Below are positions 22,861-29,571 of a stretch of 33,174 nt of DNA, one piece after another (position 1 is the stretch's first letter; every line of letters begins with the position of its first letter). This DNA is from an uncultured Clostridia bacterium (lineage in GTDB: Bacteria > Bacillota > Clostridia > TANB77 > CAG-508), in contig CAORJJ010000012.1 in assembly GCA_948517135.1 (NCBI GenBank), positions 2,686 through 35,859 on the forward strand, given 5' to 3'. Position numbers and translations under genes: made by a program. The notes beneath the pieces are model-generated. The model was not told where the DNA came from and searched no databases. It was given only the letters and a program-made list of their open reading frames with translations.

Positions 22861-23829
22861 TTGAAAAAGTTAATATTTTATTTTGCATTTGTTATAATTT
22901 TAATATTTACAATGCCAATTATTTTTACAAATCAATTTAAGACAGAGGAGGTTATTTCTCCAAAAGTGGAAGAAAAATTTGATTATGGACAATATAGTAC
23001 TATAAAGTTATTGCATACTTCAACTGGAGTTGTAGAAGAAATGCATTTAGATGAATATTTGTATGGTGTAGTGGCAAGTGAAATGCCTGCAACGTTTGAA
23101 TTAGAGGCTTTAAAAGCACAAGCTGTTGTTGCGAGAACATATACAATTTATCAAATAAGAAATGGAAAAAAACATGAAAATGCAGATATGTGTGATAGTT
23201 CACTAAACTGTCAAGCTTGGATATCAAAAGAAGATAGATTTGCAAGATGGGAAGAAGGAAAACAAGAAGAATATTGGAATAAGATTGTAGAAGCTGTAAA
23301 TTCTACCAAAGGAAAATTTATTTTATATAATGGGGAGCCTATAAATGCATTATTTCATAGTAATAGTGGTGGAACAACAGAACTTTCTATAAATGTTTGG
23401 GGAGGAGATTTTCCTTATTTTAAAACAGTAGAAACATCTGGAGAAGAAAATTATACGTCATATAGTTCAGAAGTAGTTGTTTCAAAAGATGAATTGATAT
23501 CTAAAATGCTTGAAAAATATTCAGAATTTAAAATAGATTTTTCTTCTAATAATCAAATAGAAATTTTAGAAAGAACAAATTCAAATAGAGTAAGTAAATT
23601 AAGAATTGGAAATATTGAAATTTCAGGAGTTGAGGCAAGAAGTATTTTTGGACTAAAATCTGCAAAATTTAATGTTGAAATTTTAAATGATAATATAAAA
23701 TTTTCTGTACAAGGATATGGACATGGAGTTGGATTTAGTCAATGTGGAAGTGATACATTGGCTAAAAATGGAAAAAATTATCAAGAGATAATAAAATATT
23801 ATTATAAAGATATAGAAATAAGTGAATAA
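22861..23829 (+). CDS. spoIID: Stage II sporulation protein D (SpoIID, engulfment lytic transglycosylase)
   Basis: SpoIID, with SpoIIP and SpoIIM, degrades septal peptidoglycan so that the mother cell can engulf the forespore. 322 residues: N-terminal TM anchor (about 4-21), then the SpoIID domain with VVASEMPATFELEALKAQAVVARTYT (containing the catalytic Glu in the conserved ASEMP), FHSNSGGTTE, CDSSLNCQ, WGGDFPYFKTV and the end signature GYGHGVGFSQCG. Start TTG 22861 is fixed by AGAGGAG (22846-22852) and by the anchor beginning directly after it; the frame is open upstream but lies inside sigF. In Bacillus spoIID is sigma-E dependent, so either an internal mother-cell promoter exists or it is read from spoIIA. 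Confidence 0.94.
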   Translation: MKKLIFYFAFVIILIFTMPIIFTNQFKTEEVISPKVEEKFDYGQYSTIKLLHTSTGVVEEMHLDEYLYGVVASEMPATFELEALKAQAVVARTYTIYQIRNGKKHENADMCDSSLNCQAWISKEDRFARWEEGKQEEYWNKIVEAVNSTKGKFILYNGEPINALFHSNSGGTTELSINVWGGDFPYFKTVETSGEENYTSYSSEVVVSKDELISKMLEKYSEFKIDFSSNNQIEILERTNSNRVSKLRIGNIEISGVEARSIFGLKSAKFNVEILNDNIKFSVQGYGHGVGFSQCGSDTLAKNGKNYQEIIKYYYKDIEISE

Positions 23830-23885
23830 TCTTCAAAAAAATGCAAATACTGATACTAATAAATTACAAAAAGTTGGAGGTTATT

Positions 23886-24668
23886 ATGGGAAGAAGAGAA
23901 TATTATGAAGAACAAAAATTAAAGAAATTAGTATATGTTTTTGCAAGTGTTTTAATAATTTCAGTGGTTGTATTTTTAACTGTTTTTGTTATGTATAATA
24001 AAAAATTAAAAGAAAGCTCAAATCAAAGTTTATTAGAACTTGGAAAGATGAGTGAGATTGTATCTAATGAAGATTTAGAAGAAACAAGTTTTTCATCAGA
24101 TAAGTCAGTTAATTCATCAAATAATACTATAAAAAATGAAGTGACTAATACTGCTTCAAAAAAAGTAAATAAAGTTCCAGTAGAAGCTGTGGTAGAAAAT
24201 ACAGTTGTAGAAAATACTACTACAAATGAAATTGTAGAGAATGAGGTTGTAGAGCCAAAGGAATTAATATTTGGAGCACCAGTTTCAGGAGAAATTATAA
24301 AAGATTTTGCAAGAGATACTTTAATTTATTCAAATACATTAGAAGAATGGACTATACACAATGGTATTGATATTAAAGCAGATAAGATGTCTGTTGTAGT
24401 TGCATCAGAAGCTGGAACAGTAGAATCAATAAAAAATGATCCAAGATATGGATTAACAATAACAATTGCTCATGAGAATGGTTTTAAAACAATATATTCA
24501 AATTTATTAACAACAGAATTTGTAACAGAAAATGAAGTTGTTGAAAAAGGGCAAACAATAGGAACAGTAGGAGAGTCTTCAAGTTTTGAAATTGCAGATG
24601 AATCACATTTACATTTTGAAATGTATAAAGATGGCGAACTTGTAAATCCAACAATATATTTAAAATAG
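23886..24668 (+). CDS. spoIIQ: SpoIIQ-like membrane-anchored M23 (LytM) protein
   Basis: SpoIIQ is the forespore-membrane half of the channel/zipper linking it to SpoIIIAH during engulfment. 260 residues: short basic cytoplasmic part, TM helix (about 14-37), a low-complexity Asn/Val/Glu/Thr linker (about 40-125) and a LytM domain (about 128-260). Zinc-ligand residues H158, D162 (HNGID) and H243 of HLHFE are present, but the His usually found in the Y-x-H segment is Asn206 (TIYSN), so enzymatic activity is doubtful. ATG 23886 with GGAGG (23876-23880) is preferred over an in-frame ATG at 23841 that would add 15 residues and has no SD. Assignment as SpoIIQ rests on architecture and on the spoIID neighbour; a generic M23 endopeptidase is the alternative. 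Confidence 0.85.
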   Translation: MGRREYYEEQKLKKLVYVFASVLIISVVVFLTVFVMYNKKLKESSNQSLLELGKMSEIVSNEDLEETSFSSDKSVNSSNNTIKNEVTNTASKKVNKVPVEAVVENTVVENTTTNEIVENEVVEPKELIFGAPVSGEIIKDFARDTLIYSNTLEEWTIHNGIDIKADKMSVVVASEAGTVESIKNDPRYGLTITIAHENGFKTIYSNLLTTEFVTENEVVEKGQTIGTVGESSSFEIADESHLHFEMYKDGELVNPTIYLK

Positions 24669-24670
24669 AA

Positions 24671-24702
24671 AAAAATTGCTAACAGTTTGTTAGCAATTTT
24701 TT
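24671..24702 (+). terminator. Rho-independent terminator after spoIIQ
   Basis: AAAAATTGCTAACA (24671-24684) / TGTTAGCAATTTTT (24688-24701), 3-base loop, T6 (24697-24702). It closes the spoIIAA-spoIIQ run. Confidence 0.9.
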
Positions 24703-24722
24703 GTTTTAGGAAGAGTTTAGTA

Positions 24723-24751
24723 TTGAAAAAAAAAGTTGATTATGTTATAAC
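24723..24751 (+). promoter_or_regulatory. SigA promoter (extended -10) of the miniprotein-cdaA unit
   Basis: TTGAAA (24723-24728), 17 bases ending in TGT (extended -10), TATAAC (24746-24751), about 40 bases ahead of the miniprotein start. Confidence 0.65.
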
Positions 24752-24791
24752 TAATATATACGAAAATTTTTTAGACAAATTGGAGGAAATT

Positions 24792-24905
24792 ATGGATAAA
24801 AGAAAATTATTTACAAAAATAATAGCAGGAATAATGATAGCTTTAATGCTATTTTCAGTAGGTGGAACACTTTTATTTTATGTAATTAGTGGGTTAGCTG
24901 TATAA
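24792..24905 (+). CDS. Single-TM miniprotein (37 residues) upstream of cdaA
   Basis: A short basic N-terminus (MDKRKLFTK) is followed by one hydrophobic helix (about 10-35), with no further domain. The frame is open further upstream to 24687, but that would start inside the spoIIQ terminator; GGAGG (24782-24786) 5 bases ahead of ATG 24792 and a promoter at 24723-24751 fix the small form. cdaA starts 12 bases after its stop. In plan it recalls the tiny one-TM Firmicute families such as the stressosome miniprotein Prli42 or DUF4044, but this is a likeness of architecture only. Position suggests a membrane partner or regulator of the diadenylate cyclase, standing where no cdaR is found. Confidence 0.75.
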   Translation: MDKRKLFTKIIAGIMIALMLFSVGGTLLFYVISGLAV

Positions 24906-24917
24906 GGAGATAATTTA

Positions 24918-25790
24918 ATGTTAAATTTTAATCAATCATTTGAAGAATTTAGTAAAAAATATTTTTCTAATATTTTTGAAAATTTTTCATCTAATCCATT
25001 TAATGTTGTTACAACAATTTTAGATGTAATTATTGTAATATTCTTTATATATAAAGCTGCAAAAATGATTAAAGATACAAGAGCATGGCAATTAATAAAA
25101 GGAATTATTATTTTAATTGTAATTACATTAATAAGTGGATTATTAAAATTAAATATAGTAAATTTTGTTTTAACATCAATCATGTCATATGGTTTTATAA
25201 TGCTTATTATAATTTTCCAACCAGAATTAAGAAGAGGAATTGAGCAATTAGGTACAACTAGAAAATTTAGTAGATGGTTTGGAATAGATGATAAGGATTT
25301 AAATGCAAAGAAAAAAGAAAATATTTACAAAATTGCAATAGCATCAGTAGAACTTGCAAAGCAAAAAAAAGGAGCCTTAATTGTAATTGAAAGAGAAATA
25401 AGAATACAAGATATTATATCAACAGGTATAATAATGAATTCAGAAATTTCACCACAGTTGTTAGTAAATATTTTTGAACCAAATACACCACTTCATGATG
25501 GAGCAGTTGTTATTAGTGATAATAAAATAGCAGCAGCATGTTGTATGTTACCTCTAGCTGATGATAAGGATATTGCAAGAGAATTGGGAACAAGACATAG
25601 AGCTGCAATAGGTATTTCTAAAGAATCAGATAGCTTAGTAGTTGTTGTTTCAGAAGAAACAGGAAAACTTTCAATAGCTAAAGATGGAACTTTAATAGCA
25701 GATGTTAGAGAAGATGTATTAAAGAAAATATTAATAAAAAATTTAATACAAGAACCAATTTATACAAGTAATAAAAATAATAAAAAATAG
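24918..25790 (+). CDS. cdaA: Diadenylate cyclase CdaA (c-di-AMP synthase)
   Basis: Makes c-di-AMP from two ATP; this messenger controls potassium and osmolyte uptake and wall homeostasis. 290 residues with three N-terminal TM helices (about 30-100; FNVVTTILDVIIVIFFIYKA, IIILIVITLISGLL and SYGFIMLIIIF), then a DAC (DisA_N) domain with the catalytic DGAVVI (about 193) and GTRHRAA (about 224) motifs. SD AGGAG precedes the ATG. Unusually, the standard followers cdaR (YbbR domains) and glmM are missing: a hairpin overlaps the stop codon and the next gene points the other way. Enzyme identity is secure. Confidence 0.96.
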   Translation: MLNFNQSFEEFSKKYFSNIFENFSSNPFNVVTTILDVIIVIFFIYKAAKMIKDTRAWQLIKGIIILIVITLISGLLKLNIVNFVLTSIMSYGFIMLIIIFQPELRRGIEQLGTTRKFSRWFGIDDKDLNAKKKENIYKIAIASVELAKQKKGALIVIEREIRIQDIISTGIIMNSEISPQLLVNIFEPNTPLHDGAVVISDNKIAAACCMLPLADDKDIARELGTRHRAAIGISKESDSLVVVVSEETGKLSIAKDGTLIADVREDVLKKILIKNLIQEPIYTSNKNNKK

Positions 25791-25814
25791 CAGTTCATTT
25801 TAAAGTGAACTGCT
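25782..25814 (-). terminator. Terminator between cdaA and the HAD gene, mainly for the minus strand
   Basis: AGCAGTTCA (25789-25797) pairs with TGAACTGCT (25806-25814), extended inward by two weaker pairs. On the minus strand it is followed by T6; on the plus strand by the weaker CTTTATTC stretch. The cdaA stop codon lies at the stem base. Confidence 0.75.
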
Positions 25815-25821
25815 TTATTCT

Positions 25822-26673
25822 TTATATAAATTTATCAATTGCTTCTGCAAAAGCGCCATCAGATACAGAAGTTTTTGTTACATATTTGGCAACTTTTTTT
25901 AAATCATCATATGCACTATTTACTGCAACTCCTATTCCTGTATTTTTAACCATTTCTAAATCATTAATATTATCTCCAATTGCAAGCATATTTTCTTTTG
26001 AAATATTCAAATGTTTTGAAAGAAAATTTAATGCTTCATTTTTATTTATATTATTTGGAGCAATATTTAAGTATTCATAATCTTTATTTATTATTTTATC
26101 TCTATATTTTCCACGTTTATTAATAAAAGTTGTCTCAATATTTGAATTTATATTTAAAAGAGATTTAAAATAAGTTAAATTTGATTCACTAGATGATATA
26201 ACAGCTGAAAATACTTCAATATCTGTTTTTTCTATAAATTCTAAAATATCTGGAATGATTTTAAACTTCAAACCATCAGTTGAATTTTGATTACGTAATT
26301 TATAGTTTCTTAAATCCATATATTCCAATTTTTCAGATATAATTTCTGTTTCAGTATACAAATGAATATGATAATTATATCTTTTTGCAAATGTTACAAT
26401 AAAAAGTAAATCTTTTTTTTCAAGAGTTCTTCTAAGCAATTCTTGACCAGTTTTTAAATTTATAATTTGAGTTCCATTTCCAAAAATTCCATAAGTAGCA
26501 GTAAATTTATCACATATTTTCTTTGATACAGAGTAAGCTTTTCCAGTACAAATTGCAAAATCAATCTTTTTTTTATGAATTTTTTTTATAGCATCAAAAT
26601 TTTTAGCTGAAATGTTATTATTTTTATCGATGATAGTTCCATCTAGATCACTTGCAACTAATTTTACTTTCAT
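25822..26673 (-). CDS. HAD-superfamily Cof-type phosphatase
   Basis: A 283-residue class IIB HAD hydrolase of the Cof family, which dephosphorylates small molecules such as sugar phosphates, flavin or pyridoxal phosphates; the substrate is not readable here. Motif I DLDGT (D9 nucleophile, D11 acid/base), motif II CTGKAYS, the C2 cap domain in the middle, a conserved KNEALNFLSKHL before motif IV (GDNINDLEM), and the terminal VAVNSAYDDLKKVAKYVT are all present. The SD is modest (AGGA, 10 bases from the ATG). It is the second gene of a minus-strand pair, 23 bases after the membrane-anchored unknown, and ends at a hairpin shared with cdaA. Confidence 0.92.
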   Translation of the reverse strand: MKVKLVASDLDGTIIDKNNNISAKNFDAIKKIHKKKIDFAICTGKAYSVSKKICDKFTATYGIFGNGTQIINLKTGQELLRRTLEKKDLLFIVTFAKRYNYHIHLYTETEIISEKLEYMDLRNYKLRNQNSTDGLKFKIIPDILEFIEKTDIEVFSAVISSSESNLTYFKSLLNINSNIETTFINKRGKYRDKIINKDYEYLNIAPNNINKNEALNFLSKHLNISKENMLAIGDNINDLEMVKNTGIGVAVNSAYDDLKKVAKYVTKTSVSDGAFAEAIDKFI

Positions 26674-26696
26674 AATTAAATAGTCCTAACTTTATC

Positions 26697-27542
26697 TTAT
26701 TCTACCTCTGTGTTTTCAACAAGATGTACTGTATTATCAGGATAGAAGGATTTATTTGCTGTCTTTAGTGAAACAATTTGGTATTTTTGATATGTATAAT
26801 TTTCATTGATTTGGAATTTTAAAGATATGTCATAAACAGTTTCTACATTATCTTTTATTCTAATAACTTCACCTTTTGCTGTATAAATACCATTTTCTTC
26901 ATTTGTTAATTCTAATTTTGGACATTCATATTCTTCGTTTTTTAGTTCAGATATATCTTTTCCATATACGTAAGCTCTATTACTTGAAGCATATCCAATA
27001 TAATTTTTATAAGAACTTAAATATTCAATATTATTATAGTTATTTCCAGTTAATTCTGTTAAATATTTATGCATATTTTCTACTGTTGTTGCATATTTTG
27101 AATCAACTTTTAAAGAATTTTTTTTGTTAGAATTTGTATCAAAATATTGTTTTGCAAGTAAAAGTAAAATTGTATTCGATTCTAAATTTTCACCAGAATA
27201 AGAAATTCTATGAATTCCAATAGCATAACTTTCCATTAATTTTTTTAACTCATTAATATTGACTCCAGTATCATCAATTTCTTCACTATCATTAGATTCT
27301 GTGGTATTTGATAAGTTTACTGATGTTATATTTTGAACTGTATTTGAAATTGTATTTTCAGTATTAGTTTCATTTTCTTCATCAGTTTCAACTTGAATTT
27401 CATTTTGAATAATATTTTGAGTAGGTTCTTGAGTAACATTTTTTGAGTCTTGATTAAAAACTAAAAAATAAATTCCAACAAGAGTAAGTACAATAATAAT
27501 AAGTAAAAACGTAAAAAGAATAATTTTTAATTTATTTGACAT
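26697..27542 (-). CDS. Membrane-anchored protein of unknown function
   Basis: I do not recognise this 281-residue protein. It has a basic start, one TM helix (about 6-28), then a low-complexity Asn/Thr/Glu-rich stalk (about 33-95) and an outside domain of about 185 residues with Tyr-rich, alternating strand-like segments (YDISLKFQINENYTYQKYQIVS near the end), without Cys apart from one (ECPKL) and without a lipobox or catalytic motif I can name. AAAGGTG precedes the start on the minus strand. It heads a two-gene unit with the HAD phosphatase and its promoter is divergent from truA. The stalk resembles that of the SpoIIQ-like protein in composition, which probably reflects envelope-linker bias. 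Confidence 0.78.
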   Translation of the reverse strand: MSNKLKIILFTFLLIIIVLTLVGIYFLVFNQDSKNVTQEPTQNIIQNEIQVETDEENETNTENTISNTVQNITSVNLSNTTESNDSEEIDDTGVNINELKKLMESYAIGIHRISYSGENLESNTILLLLAKQYFDTNSNKKNSLKVDSKYATTVENMHKYLTELTGNNYNNIEYLSSYKNYIGYASSNRAYVYGKDISELKNEEYECPKLELTNEENGIYTAKGEVIRIKDNVETVYDISLKFQINENYTYQKYQIVSLKTANKSFYPDNTVHLVENTEVE

Positions 27543-27575
27543 TGTTATTCACCTTTCCATTTGTATATTTATAAA

Positions 27576-27604
27576 ATTTTATCATAATATGACTTTTTTA
27601 TCAA
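27576..27604 (-). promoter_or_regulatory. SigA promoter (extended -10) of the minus-strand pair
   Basis: Minus strand: TTGATA (27604-27599), 17 bases ending in TGA, TAAAAT (27581-27576). About 34 bases ahead of the start codon at 27542. Confidence 0.6.
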
Positions 27605-27623
27605 TCCATCAATGCAGTTTTTG

Positions 27624-27652
27624 TTGATTTGTAAGTTTTTTTGTGATAATAT
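27624..27652 (+). promoter_or_regulatory. Candidate SigA promoter (extended -10) of the truA unit
   Basis: TTGATT (27624-27629), 17 bases ending in TGA, TAATAT (27647-27652). The predicted start site, about 27659, is only some 9 bases from the truA ATG, so the message would be nearly leaderless. Confidence 0.5.
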
Positions 27653-27667
27653 AGGCATGGTGAAATT

Positions 27668-28402
27668 ATGAGAAATATAAAATTAATAATCGAGTATGAT
27701 GGAAAATCATTTAATGGTTGGCAAAAACAGCCTAATAAATTAAATATTCAAGGTGAAATAGAAAAAGCAATTGGAGAAATTACAGGAGAAGAAATAGACT
27801 TAATTGCTTCAGGTCGAACTGATGGAGGAGTTCATAGTTTAGGTCAAACTGCAAACTTTAAAACAAACAGTAATATACCAATTGAAAAAATTCCAATAGC
27901 AATAAATTCAAAATTAAAGAAAAGTATTGTAATAAAAAGTGCTGAAGAAGTAGAAGAAAGATTTCATAGTAGATATTCTGTAAAATCAAAAAAGTATAGA
28001 TATACAATAAATAATTCACAATATGGAAGTGCTATATATAGAGATATGGAATATCATTTTCCATTTTATTTAGATGTAAATAAAATGCAGGAAGCATCAA
28101 AATATTTTGAGGGTGAGCATGATTTTAAGGCATTTAAAGCAAGTGGAACAAGTAGTAAAAGTAGTGTAAGAACAATTTATAAAGCAGAAGTTATAAAAAA
28201 TGAAGATAGAATTTATATAGAACTTACTGGAAATGGATTTTTATATAATATGGTTAGAATAATTTCAGGAACACTTGTTGATGTTGGAACTGGAAAAATC
28301 AAACCAGAAGAAATAAAAGATATTATAGAAAGCAAAGAACGTATAAGAGCTGGAAAAACATTACCAGCAAGAGGACTTTGTTTAATGGAAGTTAACTATT
28401 AA
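27668..28402 (+). CDS. truA: tRNA pseudouridine(38-40) synthase TruA
   Basis: Isomerises uridines 38-40 in the anticodon stem-loop of many tRNAs. 244 residues, full length. The catalytic aspartate is D52 in ASGRTDGGVHSLGQ; other signatures are the N-terminal IEYDGKSFNGWQKQP, RFHSRYSVKSKKYRY, FEGEHDFKAF and GNGFLYNMVRIISGTLVDVG. It heads a run truA, metallophosphoesterase, rqcP, dnaE with gaps of about 10-20 bases, so one transcription unit is likely. The SD is a poor GGTGA. Confidence 0.96.
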   Translation: MRNIKLIIEYDGKSFNGWQKQPNKLNIQGEIEKAIGEITGEEIDLIASGRTDGGVHSLGQTANFKTNSNIPIEKIPIAINSKLKKSIVIKSAEEVEERFHSRYSVKSKKYRYTINNSQYGSAIYRDMEYHFPFYLDVNKMQEASKYFEGEHDFKAFKASGTSSKSSVRTIYKAEVIKNEDRIYIELTGNGFLYNMVRIISGTLVDVGTGKIKPEEIKDIIESKERIRAGKTLPARGLCLMEVNY

Positions 28403-28411
28403 TAGATAGGG

Positions 28412-29305
28412 GTGGTAAAAATAAAAATAGCTATTCTTTCAGATATTCATGGAAATTGTGTTGCATTAAGAGAAGTAATAAAAGATGCACAAGAAAATAA
28501 TGTAGATAAATTTTTAATATTAGGTGATTTAGTTAATGATTTGCCATTTGGAAATGAAACATTGGCAATAGTTAAAGATTTAACAGATATTGTTTTAAAA
28601 GGAAATAAAGAACAATATTTAATAGAATATGATACAGAAAAGTATGATTGGAAAAATATACAATTTAGAACAGTTAAATTTATGTATAATGAATTAACAA
28701 GAGAAAATATTGAATATATAAAAACATTGCCACATAGTAGGAGTCTTGAATTTGAAGGTGTAAAATTACTTATTGCACATGGTTCACCAGAATCAGTTGA
28801 AGAACAATTGCATCAAGATTCAAGAGAACAGCTAGACTATTATACACAAAACTTAAATGAAGATGTTTTAATTTTTGGACATACACATGATAAAATGTGG
28901 TATGAAAATATAAATGGAAAATTAGTAGTAAATGCAGGATGTTTAGGAGTTTCACCATATTATACAAGTTTAGCAGAATATGTAATATTAGATATAAATA
29001 ATGGAAAAATAGATAATATAGATTTAAGACATGTAAAATATGATTTAGAAATTATAAAACAAAAAATAATAGAAAGTGGAATACTTTCACATGATAAAGT
29101 ATTGATGAATCTTTCTTTTTGCGGAATAGATGGAAATGGAATTATAAGACATAAATTTTTTAAAGAAGCTAAAGAATTGATGCTTGAAAGAAGTGGAAAA
29201 TGGTATAAAGATGATGCAAAAGGAATTTTTACATACTTTAAATTATTTGATGATGATATATGGCTTGGATTGGCTGAAAAATATAAAGACTATTTTGTAT
29301 TTTAG
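28412..29305 (+). CDS. Calcineurin-like metallophosphoesterase
   Basis: A 297-residue metallophosphoesterase. The N-terminal half has the di-metal motifs in order: SDIHGN (D-x-H), LGDLVND (GD), KGNKEQ (GN[KH]E), IAHGSPE and FGHTHD (GH-x-H). It is of the YfcE/YmdB-like small phosphodiesterase type; the substrate is unknown. The C-terminal 110 residues are an extra helical region. Start choice is not simple: the only standard start, GTG 28412, overlaps the SD-like AGGGGTGG (28408-28415), while that SD is ideally placed for an ATA at 28421, which would give the family-typical KIAILSDIHGN beginning. I list the GTG. It lies 9 bases after truA. Confidence 0.85.
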   Translation: MVKIKIAILSDIHGNCVALREVIKDAQENNVDKFLILGDLVNDLPFGNETLAIVKDLTDIVLKGNKEQYLIEYDTEKYDWKNIQFRTVKFMYNELTRENIEYIKTLPHSRSLEFEGVKLLIAHGSPESVEEQLHQDSREQLDYYTQNLNEDVLIFGHTHDKMWYENINGKLVVNAGCLGVSPYYTSLAEYVILDINNGKIDNIDLRHVKYDLEIIKQKIIESGILSHDKVLMNLSFCGIDGNGIIRHKFFKEAKELMLERSGKWYKDDAKGIFTYFKLFDDDIWLGLAEKYKDYFVF

Positions 29306-29325
29306 TAAAAACAGAAAGGATTAAC

Positions 29326-29562
29326 ATGAGATTAGATAAATTTTTAAAAGTTAGTAGAGTAATAAAAAGAAGAACTGTTGCAAATGATGCAGCAGATAAT
29401 GGCAGAATTGCAGTAAACGGAAAAACTGTAAAACCAAGTTATGAAGTAAAAGTAGGGGATATAGTTGAAATAAAATTTGGTGATAAAGTTTCAAGATTTG
29501 AAATTCTACAAATTCCAAAAGTACAAGGAAAAGATATGGGAGAAATAATAAAAATATTATAG
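29326..29562 (+). CDS. rqcP: S4-domain ribosome-associated quality control protein RqcP
   Basis: RqcP (YabO, Hsp15-like) binds stalled 50S subunits with RqcH and helps add C-terminal alanine tails. 78 residues made of one S4 RNA-binding domain: MRLDKFLKVSRVIKRRTVAND, NGRIAVNGKTVKPSYEVKVGD, then IVEIKFGDKVSRFEIL. It matches the B. subtilis protein closely over the domain and is slightly shorter at the C-terminus. AAAGGA precedes the ATG; dnaE follows after 9 bases. No rqcH is in the window. A generic heat-shock Hsp15 is the alternative label, but the Firmicute context favours RqcP. Confidence 0.9.
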   Translation: MRLDKFLKVSRVIKRRTVANDAADNGRIAVNGKTVKPSYEVKVGDIVEIKFGDKVSRFEILQIPKVQGKDMGEIIKIL

Positions 29563-29571
29563 GAGGCATAT

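Noticed and set aside
23841..23885. N-terminal extension of the SpoIIQ-like protein from ATG 23841
   Set aside because: No SD there, while GGAGG sits 5 bases before ATG 23886, which starts directly ahead of the TM segment.
24687..24791. Longer 72-residue form of the miniprotein ahead of cdaA
   Set aside because: Its start lies within the spoIIQ terminator hairpin and upstream of the candidate promoter.
25805..26080. Plus-strand open frame opposite the HAD phosphatase
   Set aside because: It begins in the cdaA/HAD terminator hairpin and is the antisense shadow of the conserved HAD C-terminus.
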